This document shows positions 1 through 9,103 of a DNA stretch of 64,000 nucleotides, piece by piece (the first letter of the stretch is position 1; each line of letters opens with the position of its first letter). This DNA comes from Spirochaetales bacterium (GTDB lineage Bacteria; Spirochaetota; Spirochaetia; Sphaerochaetales; Sphaerochaetaceae), in assembly GCA_018433865.1 (NCBI GenBank), contig JAHDQJ010000003.1:124001-188000 (forward strand), written 5' to 3'. The translations under genes and the position numbers were made by a program. Under the pieces are notes generated by a model. It made no database searches. It was not told the origin of the DNA and saw nothing but the letters and a program-made list of their open reading frames with translations.

Positions 1-249
1 CTCACGAAGCCGTTCATGCAGGTCGGAGGCAGGCAAAAAGCTGAAAGTCCCGTTGGATTCGACCAGTTCCAGTCCGTGCATGTGTCCCAGCCAATAATCC
101 GCCAGCTCGTCGAGCGCACTGCGCAACGGCTGCTCGGCCAGGCCGGAAAGCTTTCCCAGCCTATCAAGGGAAACAGGTTCGTTCTCGAGAAAGAGGATGA
201 CCTCGATGATCCGAGCATCGGGGCTGAGGATAGTCGTCGGGTCGTTCAC
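1..249 (-). CDS. scpB: ScpB, chromosome segregation/condensation protein (N-terminal part only)
   Basis: The first 83 codons of a gene that runs off the left edge. The reading frame starts with GTG inside the scpA stop codon (GTGA, 4-bp overlap). It encodes an N-terminus of the winged-helix ScpB type: RIIEVILFLENEPVSLDRL followed by an LRSALDELA helix. ScpB dimers bind ScpA and bridge SMC heads in the bacterial condensin complex. The overlap with scpA implies translational coupling and supports the call. Everything beyond residue 83 is outside the window, so completeness cannot be judged. Confidence 0.85.
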   Translation of the reverse strand, partial: MNDPTTILSPDARIIEVILFLENEPVSLDRLGKLSGLAEQPLRSALDELADYWLGHMHGLELVESNGTFSFLPASDLHERLRE

Positions 250-1178
250 GCATCATCCTCCTCTTCGAGGTCGATCACCTCATCATACGTTTCCTCTTCT
301 TCTGGAAAGAATTCATGCTCCATCCTCGGCTGCTCCTTCAGGATGTCCCGGGTCGACTCCAGGAAACTCTCATAGGGTTCCTCGTCCCCATAATCCTCCT
401 CGTCGACCACGGAAATATCGAATCCGGAGTTCTTCCTGATGACGATATCGCCGAAGAGCGCATGCTGGCGGATGGTGACCATGCTGAACTTCACCGCTTC
501 GAGGATAGCGAGAAAGGCACAGATGATATCCATCGCCGAATCGGGACGCACGACGATGTCGATGAAGGATATCTCCTCCTGCAGCTCGAACAGCTCTGCC
601 ATCAGGGTAAGCTTTTGCTTGGTGGTGACCTCCTCATAGACATTGAAGACTTGCTCGGGAGTGATGGACCTGAGCAACGAGGTGAATGACTGCAACAGGT
701 CCCAGACCGTGACACCGTTCCAGAGCTCCTGATCTTCGAACGGCAGCATGAATTGGCTCTTGCGCCGCTGGATGAAGAGTTCACCTCCTTGGCTGGAATC
801 TGCCAACAAGGAGGTGTAGCGCTTGAACTTCTGGTAGTCGAGCAAGCGTTCCACGAGTTCCGAGCGCATCTCCAGAAACGAATCGTCTTCCGTTTCATCG
901 TCAGAGGTCGGAATGAGCATCCTGCTCTTCATGTAGATGAGGTGCGCAGCCATCGCATAGAACTCGGTCAGGTCATCGAGATCCGTCGTCCCCGCACCAT
1001 CGAGGTACCTGATGAACTGATCGGTGATCTCCGCGATCGGGATGTCATAGATATTGATCTGAGCCTTCTGGATCAGGTGCAACAAAAGATCCAGCGGTCC
1101 TTCGAACTGACGTATCGAATAGGACAAGGCGGTGTGTCCGTTTTGAGCGGCTGCCGCCAGCCCCGCATCATGTACCAT
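246..1178 (-). CDS. scpA: ScpA, kleisin subunit of the SMC condensin complex
   Basis: A 310-residue protein with the ScpA N-terminal signature (FEGPLDLLLHLIQKAQINIYDIPI, residues about 25-48), the helical region that contacts the SMC neck, and a C-terminal winged-helix part (EAVKFSMVTIRQHALFGDI). ScpA closes the SMC ring in chromosome compaction and segregation. The C-terminus ends in an unusually acidic tail of about 60 residues rich in Glu/Asp, longer than in many ScpA proteins. It lies 41 bp downstream of recA and overlaps scpB by 4 bp. No strong Shine-Dalgarno precedes the ATG, so the start is slightly uncertain. Confidence 0.95.
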   Translation of the reverse strand: MVHDAGLAAAAQNGHTALSYSIRQFEGPLDLLLHLIQKAQINIYDIPIAEITDQFIRYLDGAGTTDLDDLTEFYAMAAHLIYMKSRMLIPTSDDETEDDSFLEMRSELVERLLDYQKFKRYTSLLADSSQGGELFIQRRKSQFMLPFEDQELWNGVTVWDLLQSFTSLLRSITPEQVFNVYEEVTTKQKLTLMAELFELQEEISFIDIVVRPDSAMDIICAFLAILEAVKFSMVTIRQHALFGDIVIRKNSGFDISVVDEEDYGDEEPYESFLESTRDILKEQPRMEHEFFPEEEETYDEVIDLEEEDDA

Positions 1179-1219
1179 GCTGAGAGTATACTGTTTTCAC
1201 CTGCTCGCGTAAAGGGATG

Positions 1220-2287
1220 TCAGGAGGTCGCCTTGGGTTCTTCCTTGACCGCGGGAGGGAACATCAACGCACGCAAAGCAACATCAAGATCCGATGTGAT
1301 ATCCGTATTCGTGCGAAGGAATTGGATCGCATTGTCCCTGCCCTGCCCAATTTTCTCCGCCTTGTAGGAATACCAGGAGCCGCTCTTCTCAAGCAACTCG
1401 TACTTGAGTGCGGCATCGAGGATGCTTCCGTGGTAGCTCAGGCCCTCTCCAAAGTACATGTCGAGCTCCACCTTCCTGAACGGCGGAGCAACCTTGTTCT
1501 TCACGATCTTGATCCGTACCCGGTTGCCGATGATATCGTCGGCACTCTTGCTGATCGCTTCGATCTTACGGACTTCGATCCTGATCGAAGCGTAGAACTT
1601 CAATGCATTTCCTCCGGTCGTGGTCTCGGGGTTTCCGAACATGATGCCTATCTTCATCCGGATCTGGTTGATGAAGATGATGGTGGTATTGCTCTTGGCC
1701 AGGATACCGGTGAGTTTCCGGAGCGCCTGGCTCATCAGTCTCGCCTGAAGGCCCATGTGGGAATCACCCATCTCTCCATCGATCTCAGCTTGCGGCGTCA
1801 ACGCGGCAACGGAGTCGACGACGATGATGTCCACCGCACCTGAACGGACCAGGGATTCGACGATCTCGAGGGCTTGCTCTCCATTGTCGGGTTGGCTGAT
1901 CCATAGCTCGTCGGTGTTGACTCCGAGCTTTCTCGCATAGGCAGGATCCAGCGCATGCTCAGCATCGATGAATGCGGCGATGCCGCCTGCCTTCTGGCTT
2001 TCGGCGATCGCATGCAGCGCAAGTGTCGTCTTTCCAGAGGATTCAGGGCCGTAGATCTCGATCACCCTCCCCTTCGGATACCCGCCTACGCCGAGCGCCT
2101 CATCAAGGAGGATCGATCCGGAAGAGATGACCTGTACGGTCTTGTCGGTGGGATTGTCGCCGAGCTTCATCAGGGCTCCCTTTCCGAACTGCTTGTCGAT
2201 CTGGGACCGTGCAGCCTCAAGTGCCACCAATTTCTGTTTGGTATCGGTAACGACTGTCGTCGTACCGCTGTTCGAACTCTTTGCCAT
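1220..2287 (-). CDS. recA: RecA recombinase
   Basis: A 355-residue RecA of normal length. Walker A (GPESSGKTT) lies at residues 80-88, and the Walker B region, the MAW-type motif ([18 protein letters not shown]) and the L2 loop ([12 protein letters not shown]) are all intact. It forms nucleoprotein filaments for homologous recombination and SOS signalling. The ATG at 2287 is chosen because AAGGAG lies 11 nt upstream; a TTG at 2296 is in frame but only 2 nt from that box. The 62-bp gap after dtd carries a short dyad (2310-2325). It lies in the run rpe-dtd-recA-scpA-scpB. Confidence 0.97.
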   Translation of the reverse strand: MAKSSNSGTTTVVTDTKQKLVALEAARSQIDKQFGKGALMKLGDNPTDKTVQVISSGSILLDEALGVGGYPKGRVIEIYGPESSGKTTLALHAIAESQKAGGIAAFIDAEHALDPAYARKLGVNTDELWISQPDNGEQALEIVESLVRSGAVDIIVVDSVAALTPQAEIDGEMGDSHMGLQARLMSQALRKLTGILAKSNTTIIFINQIRMKIGIMFGNPETTTGGNALKFYASIRIEVRKIEAISKSADDIIGNRVRIKIVKNKVAPPFRKVELDMYFGEGLSYHGSILDAALKYELLEKSGSWYSYKAEKIGQGRDNAIQFLRTNTDITSDLDVALRALMFPPAVKEEPKATS

Positions 2288-2309
2288 CTCTTTCAACGCT
2301 CCTTCATGT

Positions 2310-2325
2310 GGTTCTTCGGTGAACC
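2310..2325. promoter_or_regulatory. Inverted repeat upstream of recA (possible operator or hairpin)
   Basis: GGTTC-N6-GAACC dyad in the dtd-recA gap, about 23 nt upstream of the recA ATG. It is a candidate regulator site or small RNA hairpin. It is not the Bacillus-type LexA box (GAAC-N4-GTTC), because the half-sites point the other way. No convincing -10/-35 pair was found beside it. Confidence 0.3.
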
Positions 2326-2349
2326 TACCTGTGTATCAACGATTCCGCT

Positions 2350-2796
2350 TCATCGAGGCGGACTGTCGAGTACGATGGTGATCGGTCCCTCATTCGTATA
2401 CTGCACCTGCATCGATGCACCGAAGGACCCTGTCTGCACTTCCAACCCTTGTGCGCGAAGATGCCCGACGAACCGTTCGTAGAGCTCATTCGCCATCTCC
2501 GGTTGCGCGGCGGGATCGAACGACGGGCGATTGCCCTTGCGCAAATCGGCACAGAGGGTGAATTGGCTCACCACGAGCAACTTCCCCCCGATATCCTTCA
2601 CCGAGAGGTTCATCTTGTCCTGCTCGTCGGTGAACAGGCGCATGGAGGGAATCTTCCTCGCCATGAACTCTACCTCTTGCACACCATCATCCTTCGCTAC
2701 GCCGAGATACACGAGCAACCCGCGATCGATGGATCCGACCGTGACTCCCCCGACGGTAACCGAGGCGTCGCGCACCCGTTGCAGGACCGCCCTCAT
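2350..2796 (-). CDS. dtd: D-aminoacyl-tRNA deacylase
   Basis: A 148-residue protein with the DTD hallmarks: MRAVLQRV start, the SQFTL motif (about residues 77-81) and the NEGPITIVLDSP strand near the C-terminus that corresponds to the family's cross-subunit GP motif (here GPI instead of GPV). It removes D-amino acids mischarged onto tRNA. The ATG overlaps the rpe stop by one base (TGATG), indicating translational coupling. The reading frame stays open far upstream through rpe, but family alignment fixes the start here. Confidence 0.93.
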   Translation of the reverse strand: MRAVLQRVRDASVTVGGVTVGSIDRGLLVYLGVAKDDGVQEVEFMARKIPSMRLFTDEQDKMNLSVKDIGGKLLVVSQFTLCADLRKGNRPSFDPAAQPEMANELYERFVGHLRAQGLEVQTGSFGASMQVQYTNEGPITIVLDSPPR

Positions 2797-3464
2797 CAGC
2801 TGTCCAGTCCCTGCACCTGGGCCACGAGTGACCGCTTGTCCTCCGAAGAGAAGAAGGCGCTTCCCATGACCAGCACGTCCACTCCCGCCTGGACAAGGGC
2901 TCCTGCGTTCCTGGCGTTCACCCCACCATCCACGGCAATCCTGAAATCGAGGTTGTACTTCTTTCTCAATGCCGCAAGTTCGGCAATCTTCCGCATCGAC
3001 GCAGGGATGAACTTTTGTCCTCCGAATCCGGGATTCACACACATGATGAGCACGAGCTCGACATCCTCGAGGATCAGGTCGATGGCCGAGACGGGTGTGG
3101 AGGGAACGATGGAGACGCCTGCCTGCTTGCCCTCGTCATGAATCGATGCGATAACCCTGTGCAAATGCGTCGTCGCTTCGCTATGTACGGTGATGATGTC
3201 GCTTCCTGCTTGGGCGAATGCCTGGATATGACGTTCCGGCTTGTCCACCATGAGGTGGGTATCGAAGATCAACGAGGAAAGCGGGCGCATGTCCTCGATG
3301 AACTTGGCGCCGAATGTGATGTTCGGGACGAACGTGCCATCCATGACATCCAGATGTATCCACTGGGAGCTTGTCTCTTCGATGATTCCCAACGCATCCG
3401 CCACATGGGCGAAATCGGCCGACAGTACCGAGGGAGCTACGATGCAACGTGGTTCAGTCTTCAT
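2796..3464 (-). CDS. rpe: Ribulose-phosphate 3-epimerase
   Basis: A 222-residue TIM-barrel epimerase interconverting ribulose-5-P and xylulose-5-P in the pentose phosphate pathway. Visible motifs are APSVLSADF near the N-terminus, HLDVMDGTFVPNITFG (metal-binding His/Asp), MCVNPGFGGQKFI and AVDGGVNARNA. The ATG at 3464 is chosen because homology begins right after it; an upstream in-frame ATG would add 24 unlike residues. The Shine-Dalgarno is weak. It is the first gene of the rpe-dtd-recA-scpAB run. Confidence 0.95.
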   Translation of the reverse strand: MKTEPRCIVAPSVLSADFAHVADALGIIEETSSQWIHLDVMDGTFVPNITFGAKFIEDMRPLSSLIFDTHLMVDKPERHIQAFAQAGSDIITVHSEATTHLHRVIASIHDEGKQAGVSIVPSTPVSAIDLILEDVELVLIMCVNPGFGGQKFIPASMRKIAELAALRKKYNLDFRIAVDGGVNARNAGALVQAGVDVLVMGSAFFSSEDKRSLVAQVQGLDS

Positions 3465-3550
3465 GTACTCATTTGTACCAGATAGCGTCGTTTTTGGAAA
3501 GCGCCTGACTGCCCTTCGCCACTTCCGACTCGCCACAAATGAATGGCTTA

Positions 3551-3579
3551 TTGCATTGTATTGCTTTGTATGATAAAAT
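3551..3579 (+). promoter_or_regulatory. Predicted promoter of greA
   Basis: TTGCAT (3551-3556), 17-nt spacer, TAAAAT (3574-3579), giving a leader of about 120 nt before greA. It sits in the 242-bp divergent gap between rpe and greA; a clear rpe promoter on the other strand was not found. Confidence 0.55.
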
Positions 3580-3706
3580 ATAGAAGCAACTTGGAACTAT
3601 TCTCACCGTACAACACCTGAGCTGTGAAGGGATCCGGACGAAAGGATGCATGGCTCGGGCTGTTTGCTATTTGTTCCAAATGAGCACTATTTCAAGGGAG
3701 CGCAGC

Positions 3707-6391
3707 ATGAACGAAGAGAACATCAAAACCCTACTCACCGAAGAGAAGTGGACAAGGGCTACCATCAACAACTACACGATACCGAATTTCCAGGAGCTCG
3801 ACGTCATTCTGAACCAGATCGAAACCCCCGAGGAACTCATGGAGGTCAAGTCCGTTTGCGATGAATACCTCCAGAAGAACAAGAACAGTATCATCGCCAT
3901 GTATCTCTCCGGCAACATAGCGCTTCGCAGACGCTCCCTGGACTATGGGAACATCACGAATCTCATCGAGATGTTCAATGAGAACAAGAAGCACTCCATC
4001 GTGGAGTATCTTTGCCAGAAGGTCCTGGAGCGGTTCGAGGACAAGTATGTGATTCGTGTACTTGCGGCCACCTACGAGAAACTCGGACGTGAGGACGACA
4101 AGTTCGCCCTTTACGAGCGTCTGGTGAAGGTAGACTATGAAGAGACCGACCTGCTGCTGGCCATCGCGGAGCGGTACGTCTCGAAGAACAATACCGAGAA
4201 ATCCCTGTTCTACTACAAAAAGGCCCTCCAGCGATATCTCAATGCGCAGAACCTGTTGGCGGTGAAGGACGTGTGGACGATCCTTCTCGGGATGATTCCC
4301 GATGATTTCGCCTATCTGCTCGGACTCGCTCAACGTATCCTTGCCCGTTTCCAGGGCGAGCGGATCACCCAGATGCTCGCCCAACTGCATGAGGTTACCC
4401 GGCAGAAGCAGGATTGGGACCGTGCAGTCATCGTGCTCAAGACGATCCTCGAAGTCGATCCCCACTCGGAGTGGGCCCGTGAGAACCTCGTGGCCACGTA
4501 TCGGAAGAAGTATGAGGGGCACAGCAGGCTCGAGACATGCATCGAGATATCGAATCTGACCAAGAGCTATCGTGACGTCCATTCTGCCATCGACGATTTC
4601 GAGAAGAACATCGCATTCGACAAAGGGTCCTTCGTATTCCACAAGACCTGGAGCATCGGAAGGATCCGCGAGCTCAGCCATGAGAACGTCATGATCGACT
4701 TCGCTTCCAAGAGGAACCACAGCATGTCGCTCGGCATGGCGTTCAGTTCCCTGCAGGTTCTTCCCAAGCAGCACATATGGGTGCTCAAGAGCGTATTCGC
4801 GAAAGAGAAGCTGGCCGACAAATTCCTCAGTGACGTTCCCTGGGGACTGCGAATTCTGATCACGAGCCATGCGAACGAGGCTACGCTGAAGGACATGAAG
4901 AGCGAGATCGTCCCATCCATACTGGATGCCAAGCAGTGGACGACCTGGCTCGCAGCTGCGAAGAAAGTGCTGATGAGTGATCCGCTCATCGGATTCTTGC
5001 CTAGCGACCCCGAGGTCTACACTGTCCGTGAGACCCCTATCTCCTACGAAGAGAAATCGCTCGGCATATTCCGCAATGAGAAGCGTTTCTACCAGAAGGT
5101 CCGCATCGTACGCGAGTTCCTCGAGAACGGGGACCCCGAATCCGAATTCTTCAACGAGATGGTGCGCTATTTCAAGGACCAATGCACAAGCTACCAGAGC
5201 GTCGGCGACCAGGTCATCTCAAGTTTCCTCTTCGTCGATTACCTGTGTGACCGGTATCCATTCCTCGAACGTCCGGCTTCGGTCGATTTCAAACACCTCT
5301 ACGGACTGATGGAACAAGTCCCCAAGGTATTCGGAGCCATAGACGACTCGGAACTCAAGAAATCGTTCATCGACAATGTCGTGAACGTCGAGGATCCCGA
5401 ACAGGTAGACAAGGTGCTCATATCACTCTACCCCTACTACCTCACCAGCTACATCATGGACACGCTCAGGGAACAGGGGCGGCAGAAGGTGATCGAGGAC
5501 ATGTTCAGGGACGCGGTACGGAATTACCGGGAGAACGCAGACCTTTTCACTTACCTCGCCAGGACCTATGACCGCAAGTTCTGGGAAAAAAAGATCAAGA
5601 TTCCGTTCGAAACCCTGATCACGAGCGAACTGCAGTTGCTCGACTTCGCGTTCAATGCCATCGAGGCCAAAAAGTCGACGAACGAGAACCGCAAGATCGC
5701 GAAGACGCTGACTACCATCCTGTTCGATGAGCGGTTGGTGTTCGAGTTCCTCAAGGGAGCGAACGAAGGTTCAGCGCAGCGGGTAAACTTCATCGTACAG
5801 AGGATGCAGGGACTCGATCCCTCGCGGAAGATCGAGGTGAAGCATGAGATACTTGAGAAGTATCCCGAATTCGTCTTCCTCGGGGAAGAAGAGGCGGCTG
5901 CGGAGATGGTGAGCAGCGGATTGTTGGTCACACAGGCCAAATTCGTGGAGAAGCAACAGGAGCTCGACCGGATCATGAACGTCGAGATCCCGGAGAACTC
6001 GAAGGAAATCGGTGCGGCGCTCTCCCTCGGAGATCTTCGTGAGAACTCCGAATTCAAGGCTGCGAAGGAAAAACAGGGCATCCTGAATGCCACGATGATG
6101 CGGCTCACCGATGAGATCTCCCGTGCCTCCGTGGTCACCCAGGAGATGGTCGATCCCACTCGCGTCTCATTCGGGACGGAGGTGGTCATGGTGAATAATC
6201 TCACAGGAGGAGAGGACACCTACCGGATCTTGGGTCCGTGGGAGTCCAATCCCAGCGAGAATACGATCAGCTACCTCGCACCCTTCGGTGCGAAGCTGCT
6301 GAACCACACTCCCGGAGAGCGGTTCTCCTTCGTAATCAACGAGAAGCAGTACGATTTCACCGTAAAATCCATCAAGGCGTTGGAAGTCTAG
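3707..6391 (+). CDS. greA: GreA transcript-cleavage factor with giant N-terminal extension
   Basis: An 894-residue protein whose last ~155 residues are a complete GreA: a coiled-coil with the acidic-tip motif GDLRENSEFKAAKEKQ (about residue 775) and the C-terminal FKBP-like domain that binds the RNA polymerase secondary channel. The ~740 residues before it are mostly helical, with TPR-like stretches (for example YKKALQRYLNAQNLLAVKD). Normal GreA is about 158 residues. Long GreA forms occur in spirochaetes to my knowledge, but the role of the extension is unknown. The start is set by AAGGGAG six bases before the ATG at 3707. It is monocistronic, with a terminator at 6415-6450. Confidence 0.9.
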   Translation: MNEENIKTLLTEEKWTRATINNYTIPNFQELDVILNQIETPEELMEVKSVCDEYLQKNKNSIIAMYLSGNIALRRRSLDYGNITNLIEMFNENKKHSIVEYLCQKVLERFEDKYVIRVLAATYEKLGREDDKFALYERLVKVDYEETDLLLAIAERYVSKNNTEKSLFYYKKALQRYLNAQNLLAVKDVWTILLGMIPDDFAYLLGLAQRILARFQGERITQMLAQLHEVTRQKQDWDRAVIVLKTILEVDPHSEWARENLVATYRKKYEGHSRLETCIEISNLTKSYRDVHSAIDDFEKNIAFDKGSFVFHKTWSIGRIRELSHENVMIDFASKRNHSMSLGMAFSSLQVLPKQHIWVLKSVFAKEKLADKFLSDVPWGLRILITSHANEATLKDMKSEIVPSILDAKQWTTWLAAAKKVLMSDPLIGFLPSDPEVYTVRETPISYEEKSLGIFRNEKRFYQKVRIVREFLENGDPESEFFNEMVRYFKDQCTSYQSVGDQVISSFLFVDYLCDRYPFLERPASVDFKHLYGLMEQVPKVFGAIDDSELKKSFIDNVVNVEDPEQVDKVLISLYPYYLTSYIMDTLREQGRQKVIEDMFRDAVRNYRENADLFTYLARTYDRKFWEKKIKIPFETLITSELQLLDFAFNAIEAKKSTNENRKIAKTLTTILFDERLVFEFLKGANEGSAQRVNFIVQRMQGLDPSRKIEVKHEILEKYPEFVFLGEEEAAAEMVSSGLLVTQAKFVEKQQELDRIMNVEIPENSKEIGAALSLGDLRENSEFKAAKEKQGILNATMMRLTDEISRASVVTQEMVDPTRVSFGTEVVMVNNLTGGEDTYRILGPWESNPSENTISYLAPFGAKLLNHTPGERFSFVINEKQYDFTVKSIKALEV

Positions 6392-6414
6392 GATTTTCCA
6401 CCGGCACTACCAGA

Positions 6415-6450
6415 GAGGCGCGTCGTTCACTTCGGCGCGCCTCCTTTTTT
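6415..6450 (+). terminator. Intrinsic terminator of greA, overlapping the murJ 3' end
   Basis: GAGGCGCG (6415-6422) pairs with CGCGCCTC (6436-6443) and is followed by CTTTTTT. The loop and right arm lie within the last codons of the convergent murJ gene. Confidence 0.8.
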
Positions 6451-7989
6451 CGTGAGGACACTGAGGAATTCGATGTTCGCCACCTTGTAGCTGGCGATCG
6501 TGATGCCGATCGCGATCAGGTAGAGACCCGCAAGCACCAGGGCGTTCGTCCACGTGCTTCCGTCTTGCCACCACCGCCTGTCCGCGAATCGCACGTAGGC
6601 GAATGCAAGCAATCCGAGCGGAATGTTCGCTGCCGCAAGTCTCGCGAGTGAAAGGATCGTGGATCGCAACCTGATGCGCATCACGTTCCCCCGGTAAAGG
6701 ATGAGGGCAAGCATCGTGATTCCTCCAAGGTGTGCCACGGTATTCGCCAAGCTGAGCGACTGCCCGCCCATGCCGCTTTTCAAGCCGATTATCGTGACCA
6801 GGATGTCGGTGATCGCGAGCACTGCGCCGACTGCCACGGTGAGGGAGAACTTGCCGGTTGAATAGCATGCACGTTGCAAGAATCCGTATCCTGCCACGAA
6901 TGGCATGCCGATGGCGAACCACTTGAGCATCGTACCGGTCAGCAACGTGTCGGAAAGGGTGAACCGTCCGCTCTGGAGCAAGATCGCCGTCGTCTCGTTG
7001 CGCAAGATGTACAGGGCGATTGCGGCGGGGACCAAGAATGTCGCGATATAGACCAACCCCTGTGACACGAAAAAGCCGAGCTGTTCACGATCCCGCTGGT
7101 GATACGCACCCACCATCGCAGGAAAGAAGACGGTCGCGATCGCAGTGTAGAAGATGCCGTAGGGAGCCTGCCAGATGATGATAGCATTGCTGAAAGCAGT
7201 CACCACCCCTTCCGACAACGTGGAGGCGAAATAGAAGGAGACCTGCTGCGTCACGATCGCAAGCACCGCCGTGATGGTCACCGGCCCCCAGGCGATCATC
7301 ACGCGCCTGAACGGGCCGTCGGTGAAGTCGAATGAGAATCGGAATCGGTATCCGAGCCGACGCAACCCGATGAAGGTGACCGAGGCCTGCAAGGTTCCGC
7401 CGACGATGACGCCGATGGCCATCGAATATGCACCGAACCGGGAGGAAAGCAGGTACACGGAGGCAATCACCGAAATGCTGAACAGCAAGGGAGATGCCGC
7501 GGCAAGGAAGAACGATCGGTGGCTCTGCAGCACTCCTCCGTAGAGCGCGGAGAACGAGATGGTTCCCAAGAACACCATGAAATAGACGAGCAATTCACCC
7601 GAGAGCCTCAGGTGAGACGGGTCGGAGAAATCGCTGAGGAAGCCGATGATCTGTACCCTGGATATCCACGTCAGCACAATCAATGGCACACTGATGAGCA
7701 GTTGGAATCCTTGCATCCTGGCCAGAAGTGCCGAAGAGGAGACGATTCCCCCCTTCTCCTTCTCTATCTCGGTAGTGAAGACGGGGACATAGGCGCTGCT
7801 CAATGCTCCTTCGGCGAAGAGTTTCCTGAAGTTGTTCGGAATATTGAAGGTGAAGTTGATGACGTCCGCGATGCCGGTAGCTCCGAAGACCGTGGCGATT
7901 GCCCTTGCCTTCAGGATGCCAAGCAGGCGTGAAGCGAGCGTGCAGATCATGAGGATGATCGAATCGGCAGCCGTCTTCCTATGTTCCAT
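6427..7989 (-). CDS. murJ: MurJ, lipid II flippase (MOP family)
   Basis: A 520-residue multi-spanning membrane protein beginning MEHRKTAADSIILM, with MurJ features: LLGILKARAIATVFGATG in TM1, FNIPNNFRKLFAEGALSSAYVPVF after it, and about 14 hydrophobic segments. It flips the peptidoglycan precursor lipid II across the inner membrane. The ATG at 7989 lies 11 bp inside tgt, the likely coupled upstream gene. It is the last gene of the long rimP-to-murJ run, and its 3' end doubles as the greA terminator region. Confidence 0.93.
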   Translation of the reverse strand: MEHRKTAADSIILMICTLASRLLGILKARAIATVFGATGIADVINFTFNIPNNFRKLFAEGALSSAYVPVFTTEIEKEKGGIVSSSALLARMQGFQLLISVPLIVLTWISRVQIIGFLSDFSDPSHLRLSGELLVYFMVFLGTISFSALYGGVLQSHRSFFLAAASPLLFSISVIASVYLLSSRFGAYSMAIGVIVGGTLQASVTFIGLRRLGYRFRFSFDFTDGPFRRVMIAWGPVTITAVLAIVTQQVSFYFASTLSEGVVTAFSNAIIIWQAPYGIFYTAIATVFFPAMVGAYHQRDREQLGFFVSQGLVYIATFLVPAAIALYILRNETTAILLQSGRFTLSDTLLTGTMLKWFAIGMPFVAGYGFLQRACYSTGKFSLTVAVGAVLAITDILVTIIGLKSGMGGQSLSLANTVAHLGGITMLALILYRGNVMRIRLRSTILSLARLAAANIPLGLLAFAYVRFADRRWWQDGSTWTNALVLAGLYLIAIGITIASYKVANIEFLSVLTKKGGAPK

Positions 7990-9100
7990 AGTACCGTGCC
8001 AGATAGGAGCGCTTGAACTCTCCGAACCGGTCTTCCCTGATGGCCTGGCGCACATCCTGCATCAGCCTGTACAAGTAGGTCAGGTTGTGTTCCGTGGCCA
8101 GCATCCCCCCGAGCATCTCCTGAGCCTTGAAGAGATGTCGCACGTAGGCGCGTGAGTATGACGTGCACGCGGTACACGTACATCCCTCGGACAGGGGACC
8201 TTGGTCGAACTCATGGACTGCTTTCTTCATCTGGATCATGCCGTCGTCGGTAAAGACCGACCCGTTCCGGGCGGCACGCGTGGCGAGCACGCAGTCGAAC
8301 AGGTCTATCCCGTTTGCAACGGCATCGAGGATATAGTCGGGAGAACCGATCCCCATCACATAGCGCGGTTTCTCCGCGGGAATGAACTCGGTGGTGTAGG
8401 CCAAGTATTCGCTGAACATCTCGGGAGTCTCACCGACCGAGAGACCGCCGATCGCGATGCCGGGAAAGTCCATCCCGGAGATTGCCAGCGCACTCTCCTT
8501 CCGCAGGTCCTTGTAGAAGTTTCCTTGCACGATGCCGAAGAGTTTTCCGTCGAATCCTTCCAAGCTGCTCCAGTGGTCATGCGACCGTCGGGCCCATGCG
8601 TGGGTGATCTCCAGTGCTTCGCGAGCCTTGCGGTAGGTGATATCGGGAGGTGTGCACACATCCAGGCACATGAGGATGTCACTGCCGATCACCTGCTGGA
8701 TATCCACGACTTTCTCTGGCGTCAGGTGGTGCCGCGAACCATCGATATGGCTTTGGAACACCACTCCTTCCTCGCTGATCTTCCTGAACTGGGAGAGGCT
8801 GAAGACCTGGAATCCGCCACTGTCGGTGAGGATGTTGTGTTTCCAGTTGCTGAAGGCGTGCAGTCCGCCGAATCGCTTGAGGACCTCGATGCCCGGTCGC
8901 AGGTAGAGATGGTAGGTGTTTCCCAGGATCAGGTTGTATCCGATATCCTGTACGGTATCGTGGTAGATGCCTTTTACCGTACCGTTGGTTCCCACCGGCA
9001 TGAATGCCGGAGACTCCACCTCGCCATGCCCGAGCGAGATCACGCCGCAGCGTGCCAACGAGTGTGCATCCTGATGTGTCTTGCGAAAAATACCCGCCAT
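7979..9100 (-). CDS. tgt: Queuine/preQ1 tRNA-guanine transglycosylase
   Basis: A 373-residue TGT that exchanges guanine-34 of Asp/Asn/His/Tyr tRNAs for preQ1. The active-site region LTDSGGFQVFS has the conserved Asp at about residue 93, a second catalytic-type Asp is in VCTPPD, and the zinc site CxCxxC...H lies near residues 308-339. The Shine-Dalgarno AGGAGG sits 9 nt upstream. queA, the next step of queuosine synthesis, is elsewhere in the window (33199-34233). It overlaps murJ by 11 bp and follows lptG by 3 bp. Confidence 0.96.
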   Translation of the reverse strand: MAGIFRKTHQDAHSLARCGVISLGHGEVESPAFMPVGTNGTVKGIYHDTVQDIGYNLILGNTYHLYLRPGIEVLKRFGGLHAFSNWKHNILTDSGGFQVFSLSQFRKISEEGVVFQSHIDGSRHHLTPEKVVDIQQVIGSDILMCLDVCTPPDITYRKAREALEITHAWARRSHDHWSSLEGFDGKLFGIVQGNFYKDLRKESALAISGMDFPGIAIGGLSVGETPEMFSEYLAYTTEFIPAEKPRYVMGIGSPDYILDAVANGIDLFDCVLATRAARNGSVFTDDGMIQMKKAVHEFDQGPLSEGCTCTACTSYSRAYVRHLFKAQEMLGGMLATEHNLTYLYRLMQDVRQAIREDRFGEFKRSYLARYYGT

Positions 9101-9103
9101 CCT

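Noticed and set aside
3731-5182. 483-codon open frame on the minus strand opposite greA
   Set aside because: It mirrors the giant greA frame; no ribosome site, no recognisable motifs, and composition is that of an antisense shadow.
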